Shown here one piece after another: positions 7,104 to 14,984 of a DNA stretch of 35,284 nucleotides. Every line of letters begins with the position of its first letter. The first letter of the stretch is position 1. The translations under genes were made by a program, and so were the position numbers. The stretch is taken from IMG/VR virus record IMGVR_UViG_3300042324_000041, positions 1 through 35,284 of that record; one strand, 5' to 3'. The notes beneath the pieces were generated by a model. It had not been told where the DNA came from. It did not search any database and was given only the letters and a program-made list of their open reading frames with translations. Source of the stretch: a virus.

Positions 7104-7687
7104 TACTGTCCCTCATATATTTTAATAAAGTGCTTTGCCTTTTCGTTCATCTCGGCATTAACTTCTGCACCCTTTGGCTTTGCATCAGTTTTTCTTAAGT
7201 GAAAAAAGATCATATCAACAAAGTCTTCGCTAGAGAATATTTTTTTAGTTCTCCAATGAATCTGGTGCGTTCCAGAAAATGTCAAAGCCTGATTATCCTC
7301 CAAGGCATACTCACGCTCTTCAACTACTAAGGGCCAAGAAGTATTGGATTTCATTTGGTAGTCAAATGTAAACCTAGGCTCTTTGAATGTTTCATCGTAG
7401 TGTGGGGAAAGAAATGGTGCGCCAATTGATCCATCTTCATTTACAATATTCGTATATCTTGCAAATTGATACTCAGATATCATCAAGCCAGTTTCTCCAG
7501 AAATGTTTTCACAATACTTTATTACTTTTCTTTCAACTCCTTCTGGCAATTTAAAATCAGAAATTTTTTGATTAAATCTTTTCATTACATACTGTTGAGA
7601 GGGAGTCTCAAGCATTTTATATATTTCTTGAATTTCTTGCTCAGTTAAAACATTGTCAACTATCTCATTTGCTTCATCGTATTTCAT
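7103..7687 (-). CDS. 2OG-Fe(II) dioxygenase, paralogue 2
   Basis: 194 residues. The iron-binding triad is H96-x-D98 (SPHYDET) and H144 (HQIHWRTKK), followed by a strand ending in MIFFHL. The N-terminus (VDNVLTEQEIQEIYKMLE) aligns with both neighbours, so the three arose by duplication but have diverged strongly. The middle strands differ, which suggests a different substrate pocket. It starts at ATGA overlapping the first paralogue's stop, with AGGAG upstream, so it is co-translated with it. Confidence 0.8.
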   Translation of the reverse strand: MKYDEANEIVDNVLTEQEIQEIYKMLETPSQQYVMKRFNQKISDFKLPEGVERKVIKYCENISGETGLMISEYQFARYTNIVNEDGSIGAPFLSPHYDETFKEPRFTFDYQMKSNTSWPLVVEEREYALEDNQALTFSGTHQIHWRTKKIFSSEDFVDMIFFHLRKTDAKPKGAEVNAEMNEKAKHFIKIYEGQ

Positions 7688-8334
7688 ATTTTTTCTCCTA
7701 TGTCTCGTCTAAAATCTCTAATTTCTTGTTCAAGTTTTTTATCATCAATAACTTTTGGAGAATTTGGAGTAAACATTTCAAAGAATAAAACCTTTACAAA
7801 ATCTCCTTCGTTCCATTTTCTAATTGTTCTCCAGTGATAATCCTGTCTTGGATAAAGCATTAAGATTCCATTATCTGGTATTGTGTAAAGGTCTTTATTG
7901 CTTCCGACCTGCCAAGAAATGTTTGAGTCGAGTTGATATGTTAAAACAACACCTGCTCCTCCTGTATGGGTTATCTCTCCGTTCCTGATTGGGTCCCGAT
8001 CCTTATGTACCTCAAGGATTGGCTGACCATACTTTAAATTATATTCTGCATATGTAACACTTATAAGTCTTTCAATTTTTAAATCTAATTGACAATTTTC
8101 TTTTGCTAAACTTACAACCTTATTAACAATATGCGATGGCAGTTGAAGTTCATTTATGTCAAGTCTGCCAAGGTTATTTCTCTTTATTCTTATAATTTTT
8201 TTCTCATGCCAATTACTATCTACGGCGTCATCCCACTCAACAATCTCACGGGTAGCAAGTTCTTTATCTATTGCCTCTTGAATTTCTTTAATTTCATCTG
8301 AGGTAAATACATTATCGATCTGATTATTTCTCAT
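7684..8334 (-). CDS. 2OG-Fe(II) dioxygenase, paralogue 1
   Basis: 216 residues from the ATG at 8334. That start is chosen because it follows the upstream stop and stands 6 nt from a TATAAT box; the frame could extend to 8358 but without a ribosome-binding site. The triad is H110-x-D112 (LEVHKDRD) and H167 (QDYHWRTIRKW), and R172 may bind 2-oxoglutarate. EYNLKYG near residue 97 is shared with paralogue 3. It is the first gene of the dioxygenase block and may be made from a leaderless mRNA. Similar phage proteins are usually annotated only as 2OG-Fe(II) oxygenases. Confidence 0.8.
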   Translation of the reverse strand: MRNNQIDNVFTSDEIKEIQEAIDKELATREIVEWDDAVDSNWHEKKIIRIKRNNLGRLDINELQLPSHIVNKVVSLAKENCQLDLKIERLISVTYAEYNLKYGQPILEVHKDRDPIRNGEITHTGGAGVVLTYQLDSNISWQVGSNKDLYTIPDNGILMLYPRQDYHWRTIRKWNEGDFVKVLFFEMFTPNSPKVIDDKKLEQEIRDFRRDIGEKI

Positions 8335-8346
8335 AATTATATTATA
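8335..8346 (-). promoter_or_regulatory. Candidate leaderless promoter for the dioxygenase block
   Basis: TATAAT (8341-8346) overlaps the stop codon of the nuclease gene and is separated from the ATG at 8334 by exactly 6 nt, so transcription would begin at or near the A of ATG. No Shine-Dalgarno sequence is present for this gene. There is no TGN extension and the -35 is poor, so this is weaker than the other candidates. Confidence 0.4.
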
Positions 8347-8632
8347 CACCATCCACAATCTGCTCTAATATACTCATCTCAATTACTGCAAGTCTTACTT
8401 TGGCATTGCCCTCTCCAATAATAACAATAATTGCTGGATCATTGCCATTCTTAATGGCATCTGTTGTTGCCTTTGCCCATACCGCTTTATTTAATGTAAA
8501 AGATTTTCCAACCTCTTTAAAATCTACAGTAAAGTTTTCCCAGGAGGCATCACCTTTATGGGTTCCTCGACCAGAATTCTTGTGCTGCTTGGCACCTATT
8601 CTTTTACTTTCACTCTTCTCCGTCAAAGTCAC
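8342..8632 (-). CDS. Small PDDEXK nuclease, Holliday-junction-resolvase-like
   Basis: About 96 residues from a GTG at 8632; a TTG at 8650 or 8626 is also possible, and none has a strong ribosome-binding site. The pattern is that of a minimal PD-(D/E)XK resolvase: a GSGRG-like loop (NSGRGTHKGDAS, Asp 28), then D37-x-K39 (FTVDFKEV), then a helix and a PAIIVII strand. It follows the RecA-like gene and a zinc miniprotein, so it probably acts on recombination intermediates. With the RuvC-like gene, it gives the phage two candidate resolvases. Confidence 0.6.
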   Translation of the reverse strand: MTLTEKSESKRIGAKQHKNSGRGTHKGDASWENFTVDFKEVGKSFTLNKAVWAKATTDAIKNGNDPAIIVIIGEGNAKVRLAVIEMSILEQIVDGV

Positions 8633-8786
8633 TCTTCTTTCTTCTTCCAAGATACACTGTTGTTAAGTGCTTATCTTTACACATCCAAGTTAATGTCTTT
8701 GTTTCAGCATAACATCTTAGCGTTGGAACAATTACTTTGCAGGTATGGCAAACCCACTGTCCAGAATAAACTGTATACGAAGCCAT
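8610..8786 (-). CDS. 58-residue zinc-ribbon miniprotein
   Basis: An open frame beginning MASYTVYSGQWVCHTCKVIV and ending in KKSDFDGEE fills the gap between the RecA-like and nuclease genes. Four possible metal ligands are C13 and C16 (CHTC), C25, and C36 with H40 (CKDKH), a plausible zinc ribbon. It overlaps the start of the nuclease gene by about 23 nt, a common arrangement here. No strong Shine-Dalgarno sequence is seen. The role is unknown; DNA binding or a recombinase adaptor fits the neighbourhood. Confidence 0.6.
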   Translation of the reverse strand: MASYTVYSGQWVCHTCKVIVPTLRCYAETKTLTWMCKDKHLTTVYLGRRKKSDFDGEE

Positions 8787-8803
8787 TTATAACAATCTGC
8801 TCA

Positions 8804-9811
8804 TCAAGACAACTTTTTCTTTAGATCATCCTGCAAGTCAAGATCTTCTCTAACACGATTGATAAAGCCATCTCTACCCTGAACCTTAGTTCCATCTGGA
8901 AGTAAATACCACGCACCAGTTCTTTCAACTAAGCCTACTAGTTCTGCTGTATCAACAAGATCTCCAACTGCATCTAGGCCGATTGAGTCTCCTCTGAAAT
9001 AGAAATCATATTCTCCTGATTGAAAGCCTGGAGAAGTTTTTGAGAACTGAAGTTCCCACTTAATCTTTCTTCCAACTTTTTCCTCAATCAACTTATCTCC
9101 TACCTTAATCTTTCCTTTAATCGCCTGATTGTCGGACTCGGAACTAAATAACTTAATAATGCAAGAGGAATAAAACTTAGTAGCCTGACCACCAGAAGGC
9201 TGCTGACTAGTATACATAGCATTAATATTATTGCGAGACTGACTAATAAGCACAAGCAGAGTAGGCTTAACTTTATTATTAGCATAGTTAAGCATCTTCC
9301 ATGCATTGCTAAAGTCACGGGATTCTGCTCCAATCTGTTTTGTATTTTCCAAGGCCTTCATCTCATCAGTATCTTTTTCAAAATAGATTGCTGGAAGCAT
9401 TGATGTAATAGAGTCTACCACAATTAAGTCTACTCCAGCATTCATTAATCCAACGCCTACGTCTACCATATCACTGATAGTTCTTGCCTGTGAGTAGATT
9501 AATTTTTCTGGATCTACCCCGAGTTGTCTAGCCCAATCTTCTGAGTATGACATTTCTGAATCAATCCAAGCACATAACTTTCCTTCTGCCTGGGCCAGAG
9601 CAATCATCTGAAGACACATAGAAGACTTTGCAGAGGACTTTGATCCCCAAATAAGAACTTGTCTTCCGTATGGCAAGCCACCGCCAAGAGCCTTATTTAA
9701 TCCAAAACTTGGCGTTGGCTGAAATTCATACGAAACTCCAACACCAGTGCCTAATTTCTTTCTCAACTTTGGATCTAGTTGTGCAAACGCTTCTTCTAAA
9801 CTAACCGACAT
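8804..9811 (-). CDS. recA: RecA/UvsX-like recombinase
   Basis: 335 residues from the ATG at 9811, chosen over an upstream ATG because GGAGG lies 6 nt before it. It would catalyse strand exchange for repair and recombination-dependent replication. The Walker A (residues 56-63, GSKSSAKS) has Ala in place of the usual second Gly, recalling the altered P-loop of T4 UvsX rather than bacterial RecA (GPESSGKT). Walker B is VDLIVVDS, near residues 127-133. The loop segment LVLISQSRNNINAMY fits RecA L1. It overlaps the polymerase gene by 11 nt. Confidence 0.9.
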   Translation of the reverse strand: MSVSLEEAFAQLDPKLRKKLGTGVGVSYEFQPTPSFGLNKALGGGLPYGRQVLIWGSKSSAKSSMCLQMIALAQAEGKLCAWIDSEMSYSEDWARQLGVDPEKLIYSQARTISDMVDVGVGLMNAGVDLIVVDSITSMLPAIYFEKDTDEMKALENTKQIGAESRDFSNAWKMLNYANNKVKPTLLVLISQSRNNINAMYTSQQPSGGQATKFYSSCIIKLFSSESDNQAIKGKIKVGDKLIEEKVGRKIKWELQFSKTSPGFQSGEYDFYFRGDSIGLDAVGDLVDTAELVGLVERTGAWYLLPDGTKVQGRDGFINRVREDLDLQDDLKKKLS

Positions 9812-12800
9812 GTATATCCTCCAATGTAACTGTCCCGTCTTTTGTCTTTCCAAAACTAAATTTATAAGACTTTCCTTCTTCTAGATTCATGTATGCCCTA
9901 GCAAAAGATGTAGGGAATACCGTGATAGAGTGAAGATCTCTAGATGTGTCAGCAAGTGTTAATGATGCCATCTTCTTTCCAGTTTTTGTAATCCTTGGTT
10001 TAAAGGATACCACAAACATTTCCTCCTCTGTAAAAGGTAACTGCTTGTAACTAAGAAACTTTACCAGCGCATTGCTTGATGTTTTTATTTCATCAGCAGG
10101 AACTGCAGATACAATCCTATTATCGTTTGCAAGAATAAGATAAGTACGACCAGTCTCAATAGTGGTTGCTTCTTCATCAAATATACCAACACTCCCAGTC
10201 TTGTCCAAAACTTCAACTCGTGACCATCCTGTTCCTCGCTTAATTGATTTTACCATACCTAGAAGGATATAAGATCCCTTCTCTTCAAAATCACACACGT
10301 CCTGAATAAATGCGTAATAGTGTGAGGGAATAGTAATATTAAATTCTGGAAGGTTTAAATACTCGTAAAGGTTTTCTTTAATCTGAGTATCATTTCTTTC
10401 ATTGTCTGGAAATGTTAGTGCGCCAATCATATTCATAGCCTGTAGTGCACGGCTATTAACTCCATTACCTTTTGTAAAAGTAAACTCTTCTACTTCCTTA
10501 TAAGATTTAAAAGGTCTAGCAGCAATATATTTTTCAGCAATGTTATTAGAAATATACTTAATTGCAGTAAGTCCAAACCTAATACCCTTGCCTTCAATTT
10601 TAAAGTCAAAGTCGGAGTCGTTGATGTGTGGAAGTTTTACTGAAATGCCCATACGCTTTGCCTCAATAAGATATCCAGTTCTATTGTCTTTGTCTTTCTC
10701 ATTCTTTAGAAGAGCAAACATAAACTCAAGTGGATAATAATACTTTAGCCACGCCGTCCAATACGAGAGCGTAGAGTAAGCAACCGCATGAGACTTGTTG
10801 AACGAGTACCCAGCATGCGCTTCGAAGTCGTGCCATAGATCACGAGCCTGATTGGGACTAATAAAGGCAGAAGCACCCTCGACAAACCTTTCTTTGAACT
10901 CGTCAAAGTCTTTAGCATCTTTTTTCTTTCCAATGATTTTTCTAACTTTATCTGCTTCCGACATGGACATTTGTCCAAGGTGTACGCATGCTTGCATAAC
11001 TTGCTCTTGGTATAGGATGCAGCCATAAGTGTCCTCCGTGAATGGTTTCATAATTTGGTGACTATAAGAAACGTTTTGCTTTCCATGCTTACGTGCAATA
11101 TAGTCTTTGCCAATTGTATTCATTGCTCCTGGTCTAACTAGTGCGTTAGATGCAGCAAGTTCGTTAAAATTCTTTACCCCCATTTTTATAAGAAGGTTTG
11201 TATATGGAGTTGCTTCACACTGGAATACACCTTTAGTGTATCCATCAGAAAGCATTTCATAAACTTTTGGATCTGCAAGATCAAGAGAGTCTAAATTAAT
11301 ATCCTTATAGTGGTTTTCTTTAATCATTGCAACTGCATCCTGAATAACGCTTAGCGTCTTTAGTCCAAGTGCGTCAATCTTAATTAGTCCAATTCTTTCC
11401 GCTTCTTCCATGTCGACTCCAACCACTGGAATCCTATCGTCAGATCCAGGAGAAGAACGAGTTTCCATCGGCGCATACCTAAAGATTGGATCTTTACTAG
11501 TAACAACTCCTGCAGCGTGAATACCAGTACCCCTAATTCGACCACGTAATTGCTCTCCATACATCTCCACCTCTGGATATTTTTCTCTAAACTCTCTAGT
11601 TGATTTTGAAGTACAGTATTCGTCCCAAGTGTCAACCATCTTTAAAACCTTGTTAACATCTGTTAGTGGAATATTTAATACTCTTGCAACATCTCGTACG
11701 ACTCCTTTATCTTTAAACTGTAAGAACGTAGCAATGGATGCAACGTGCCTATATTGTCTAACTAGATAGTCTTTAACCTCATCACGGCGAGAGTCTTGAA
11801 TGTCCGTATCAATATCTGGAAAGTCATTACGATCTGGATTAATAAAACGAAAGAACAGCAGTCCATACTTTAATGGATCAACATCTGTTATTCCGAGTGT
11901 GTAGCATACTAAAGAACCTGCTGCAGATCCACGCCCTGGACCAACCATAATGCCTTCCTTCTTTGCCCAAGCAATCATGCTCTGAACAACAAGGAAGTAT
12001 GGAGCAAACTTTTTATTTTTAATAATCTCTAATTCTTCTTCAACTCTAGCAACATATTCTTCATTATCCGACAACCCCTTTAACTCTAAACCCTCAAATG
12101 CAATCTTTCGTAATTGTTTGTCTGGACTCTTATACTGTACTGGAAGTAGATTTAAGCCTTCTTCTATACCATAGTCTTCTACTGTATCTGCCAATAGTAG
12201 TGTGTTTGAGTATATGTCTGCCCTATCTATCCCCTGCAATTCCATGGCAGCCTTAATCTCATCATAAGATAAAAGGTGGATATCAAATTTATTAAATGTT
12301 ATTTGTCGATCTTCTCCGTATAGGTAGTCAAGGCGCTCCATCATAGATTCGATCTTTGCTGACTTTGCATATGTTGTATCTTTACTTATTTTGCCGTGGG
12401 TGTTCATTAATAATTTAAATTCTTGAATTTCTTTTTGTGATGGGTCAACGTGGTGACAGTCTGGAGTCACAACAACTTTAATATTAAATTCATCTGCTAA
12501 AGCAATAAGATGCTTATTTATACTTGCTTCGTTGTGGGGCATTACCTCAATGTAGTAGTCATCTCCAAAACGATCTTTAAACCAGGAGATATACTTCTTG
12601 GCAAGTGCAAACTCTTCTTCTTCTAATGCCTTGACCAAAACGCTACTTGGGCAGGCAGAGGTTACAATAATTCCCTCTTTGTATTTTTCTAATATTGTAA
12701 AGTCAAACCTTGGCTTTTTAAAGAATCCATCAGTCCAAGATAATTCGCTAATCTTATTTAAGTTTTCTAAACCAATTTTATTCTTGGCTAGAAGGATAAT

Positions 12801-13076
12801 GTGATTATAGACAAGATCTTGTTGACCTTCTCTTTCAGATTTATCTCGTGTATCAGATATATCTGCACACATGTATCCTTCTAGACCTAGAATCGGTTTA
12901 ACGCCCTTTGCTTTTGCAACACGGTGCAGTTCCCTGTGCCCAGATAAAGTACCGTGGTCGGTGATAGCAATTGCTGGCATCCCCAACTCAACTGCACGGT
13001 CAACGTATTCTTCTGGAGTAGCAACACCATCAAATAATGAATAGTGTGTGTGGACGTGTAAACCTACGTAGTTCAT
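9801..13076 (-). CDS. dnaE: DNA polymerase III alpha subunit (DnaE-type)
   Basis: 1091 residues, close to bacterial DnaE. The N-terminal PHP domain appears to keep its metal ligands: H7-x-H9 (LHVHTH), AITDHG, GLEGY and a late PDCHH, so it may proofread by itself; no separate DnaQ-type exonuclease is visible. The polymerase core has GRGSAAGSL, the two catalytic aspartates in PDIDTD near residue 420, and the third in KIDALGLKTL near 565. The C-terminal third has fingers, helix-hairpin-helix and OB-like parts. This is the replicative polymerase. The gene begins 2 nt after the preceding stop. Confidence 0.95.
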   Translation of the reverse strand: MNYVGLHVHTHYSLFDGVATPEEYVDRAVELGMPAIAITDHGTLSGHRELHRVAKAKGVKPILGLEGYMCADISDTRDKSEREGQQDLVYNHIILLAKNKIGLENLNKISELSWTDGFFKKPRFDFTILEKYKEGIIVTSACPSSVLVKALEEEEFALAKKYISWFKDRFGDDYYIEVMPHNEASINKHLIALADEFNIKVVVTPDCHHVDPSQKEIQEFKLLMNTHGKISKDTTYAKSAKIESMMERLDYLYGEDRQITFNKFDIHLLSYDEIKAAMELQGIDRADIYSNTLLLADTVEDYGIEEGLNLLPVQYKSPDKQLRKIAFEGLELKGLSDNEEYVARVEEELEIIKNKKFAPYFLVVQSMIAWAKKEGIMVGPGRGSAAGSLVCYTLGITDVDPLKYGLLFFRFINPDRNDFPDIDTDIQDSRRDEVKDYLVRQYRHVASIATFLQFKDKGVVRDVARVLNIPLTDVNKVLKMVDTWDEYCTSKSTREFREKYPEVEMYGEQLRGRIRGTGIHAAGVVTSKDPIFRYAPMETRSSPGSDDRIPVVGVDMEEAERIGLIKIDALGLKTLSVIQDAVAMIKENHYKDINLDSLDLADPKVYEMLSDGYTKGVFQCEATPYTNLLIKMGVKNFNELAASNALVRPGAMNTIGKDYIARKHGKQNVSYSHQIMKPFTEDTYGCILYQEQVMQACVHLGQMSMSEADKVRKIIGKKKDAKDFDEFKERFVEGASAFISPNQARDLWHDFEAHAGYSFNKSHAVAYSTLSYWTAWLKYYYPLEFMFALLKNEKDKDNRTGYLIEAKRMGISVKLPHINDSDFDFKIEGKGIRFGLTAIKYISNNIAEKYIAARPFKSYKEVEEFTFTKGNGVNSRALQAMNMIGALTFPDNERNDTQIKENLYEYLNLPEFNITIPSHYYAFIQDVCDFEEKGSYILLGMVKSIKRGTGWSRVEVLDKTGSVGIFDEEATTIETGRTYLILANDNRIVSAVPADEIKTSSNALVKFLSYKQLPFTEEEMFVVSFKPRITKTGKKMASLTLADTSRDLHSITVFPTSFARAYMNLEEGKSYKFSFGKTKDGTVTLEDIHVG

Positions 13077-13078
13077 TC

Positions 13079-13735
13079 TTACCAGTCTGCGTTTGTTGCA
13101 GATGTGGTTGTTGGGCCATCAAAGCCCAAGTAGAATGCTTCTTGTTCTGCGTAAGGAATGTTACGAAGTGCAAGTTCAAGAGGGTATGGCTCTGTACCTT
13201 CCCAGTTGAACGGTTCCTTATCTGGTGCAGATGGAATCAAAGTGTAACTTGTTTCAGTTCCCTGACCATTACGCTTTACCTTCCAAACAAGATTTGAGAT
13301 GCTTCCTGTTTCTAGGGCATACTCACGAATTGTATTGAATGCTGATTGCTTACTAACACCCATTGACCAAATTGCAACATATGGCTTTTCAATTCCATCG
13401 TCAACGAGAACGTTGCAATAGAAACGAAGACGTGCTCGCCATCCAGCCTTTGGATCTTTGCGGTGCATCTCTTCAGCCCAGTCACGGCCTTCTGATTCCA
13501 TTGTGTCTACAGCCTTGCGCTTATAGTCCTTTGGATTTGTGTGTTCTTTAACTACAAGTGCAAGTCCACGACCTTCGTTGTAGTTTGCAGATTCATCGTC
13601 TAATTCTTCAATAAAACGAATCTTTACTGCTTGACCGTCAGCAAGTTTTAGCCACTTGACCTTCGGTGAGTTTTCATCATACTTTGGCTTATCGAGCAGG
13701 GCATTGATTGCTTTTAGTCCCTTTACTACGCTCAT
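13079..13735 (-). CDS. Probable single-stranded DNA-binding protein
   Basis: 218 residues, with a strong AGGAG ribosome-binding site. The N-terminal stretch (SVVKGLKAINALLDK, then WLKLADGQAVKIRFIEEL) opens a beta-rich region (ARLRFYCNVLVDDG, YVAIWSMGVSK), as in the OB-fold gp32-like proteins of phages. The C-terminus is a short flexible tail with a terminal aromatic (TTTSATNADW). It lies between primase and polymerase and is the only SSB candidate among the replication genes. The assignment is from position and overall pattern, not a decisive motif. Confidence 0.6.
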   Translation of the reverse strand: MSVVKGLKAINALLDKPKYDENSPKVKWLKLADGQAVKIRFIEELDDESANYNEGRGLALVVKEHTNPKDYKRKAVDTMESEGRDWAEEMHRKDPKAGWRARLRFYCNVLVDDGIEKPYVAIWSMGVSKQSAFNTIREYALETGSISNLVWKVKRNGQGTETSYTLIPSAPDKEPFNWEGTEPYPLELALRNIPYAEQEAFYLGFDGPTTTSATNADW

Positions 13736-13759
13736 ATTATTCTCCTTTGTGTTGTTATC

Positions 13760-14704
13760 TTAGTTTAGCATAGACATGATAGATTTGTCAAACTGGAACT
13801 GTAACCCAGCAATTGAATCGTCATCCATGTCGCCTATGTCTTTATATTGTTTATCTAACTTTATAACGGAAACACGAGATCCAAGTTTTTCAATTATCCT
13901 GTCTTTCATATTTCCTCCCGCTTCATCATTATCTGCAACAACTATAATGTTGTTGAAATATTTCTGAAGCAATTCTACTTGCGCCTTAGATACATTTGCC
14001 CCAAGGGTTGCTACTGCTGGGATGCCAACTTGATCTAGCCTAATAGCGTCAAATGATGACTCAACTATATAGACATTATCAGACGTCTTTACTCTATGCA
14101 AATTAAATAAAGTCTTTGCTTTTGGTAGACCTGGAGTATTTTTAAACTCCTTGCCCTCAACAGATCTTCCAACAAAACCTATAGGAATTCCTTCTGGACT
14201 ATGAACTGGGACGGTAACCATGTCCTGCTTAATAGAGTATCCCAAAGAAAACTTTGACCAGGAATCTGTATTTATTTTCCTATACTTAAAATAGTTTTTT
14301 GCTCTATCGGAAACCAGTAAGCCGTTGTATAAGCGCTTTAAGACTACCTCGTCAAACGGAATGAATTCTGGCTTTGCGTATAGTTGTTTCTGTACTTCTG
14401 CTTCAAGGTTAGTTTCACCTTCTTTTGATTTTATAAATCTGGCTGCCTCAAAATATGATCTGCCAGACGAATGCATGACAACTTCAATAAGAGGTGCGGT
14501 CTTCTGACAAGAGAAACAGAAAAACAATCCATTCTCTTTGTGGACCTCTCCTGCTGGGGTGCGACTGTTATTATGGAAAGGGCAAAATATAATGTAGTTT
14601 AAATCTAAGTCAGATTCGACTTCAATGCCTGCGCCCGTGAGGACTCTTTTAATTTGTTCGGCGGTGTATAAATCACCTTGTGCCCGTCTATTCCATCTAT
14701 CCAT
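13760..14704 (-). CDS. dnaG: DNA primase (CHC2 zinc finger and TOPRIM)
   Basis: 314 residues, shorter than cellular DnaG (about 600), with no helicase-binding C-terminal domain. The zinc finger has C41-x2-H44 (CPFH) and C63-x2-C66 (CFSC). The TOPRIM domain has a catalytic Glu in YIVESSFDAI near residue 215 and the DxD in VADNDEAGG near 256. It makes RNA primers at the fork, working with the DnaB-type helicase encoded 270 nt upstream. The start overlaps the preceding gene by 100 nt; the N-terminal residues before the zinc finger look native, so the overlap seems real. Confidence 0.92.
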   Translation of the reverse strand: MDRWNRRAQGDLYTAEQIKRVLTGAGIEVESDLDLNYIIFCPFHNNSRTPAGEVHKENGLFFCFSCQKTAPLIEVVMHSSGRSYFEAARFIKSKEGETNLEAEVQKQLYAKPEFIPFDEVVLKRLYNGLLVSDRAKNYFKYRKINTDSWSKFSLGYSIKQDMVTVPVHSPEGIPIGFVGRSVEGKEFKNTPGLPKAKTLFNLHRVKTSDNVYIVESSFDAIRLDQVGIPAVATLGANVSKAQVELLQKYFNNIIVVADNDEAGGNMKDRIIEKLGSRVSVIKLDKQYKDIGDMDDDSIAGLQFQFDKSIMSMLN

Positions 14705-14949
14705 TCGCTCTGCTTTCTTCCTACGTATATTCCATGTACCGTGATTTCAAACTCAAAATACTTCTTCTTACTATTATAGTCTACCGTAAAATCTACTTCT
14801 ATGTCAAGCCTTGGAACGTACCCTGTTAGTTTCATTTCTGATACCAGCAGTCTAACATACTCCTGTTTAAGTCTGGCTAGGGCTGACTCATCGTGAATAA
14901 CCCCTGATAGGTTAAATCGCTTGATGGGTTTATGATGTACGTTTGCCAT
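14605..14949 (-). CDS. Hypothetical protein, first gene of the primase-polymerase transcript
   Basis: 114 residues with a basic N-terminus (MANVHHKPIKRF), a helix and then beta strands rich in charge and aromatics (DIEVDFTVDYNSKKKYFEFEI). No family is recognised. Its last 100 nt overlap the primase gene in another frame. The ATG is 6 nt from a -10 box and lacks a Shine-Dalgarno sequence, so it is probably translated from a leaderless mRNA. The helicase-primase neighbourhood suggests a replication role, perhaps a loader or adaptor. Confidence 0.65.
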   Translation of the reverse strand: MANVHHKPIKRFNLSGVIHDESALARLKQEYVRLLVSEMKLTGYVPRLDIEVDFTVDYNSKKKYFEFEITVHGIYVGRKQSEWIDGIDGHKVIYTPPNKLKESSRAQALKSNLT

Positions 14950-14984
14950 ACATTAATTATACCCATATGTTTACTTATCCTCAA
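14950..14984 (-). promoter_or_regulatory. Promoter with -35 and -10, leaderless start
   Basis: On the minus strand TTGAGG (14979-14984) and a perfect TATAAT (14956-14961) are separated by 17 nt. The -10 box is 6 nt from the ATG at 14949, placing the predicted start at the A of ATG. The 21-nt gap between the helicase stop and this ATG holds little else. It should drive the primase, SSB, polymerase and recombinase genes. Confidence 0.65.
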
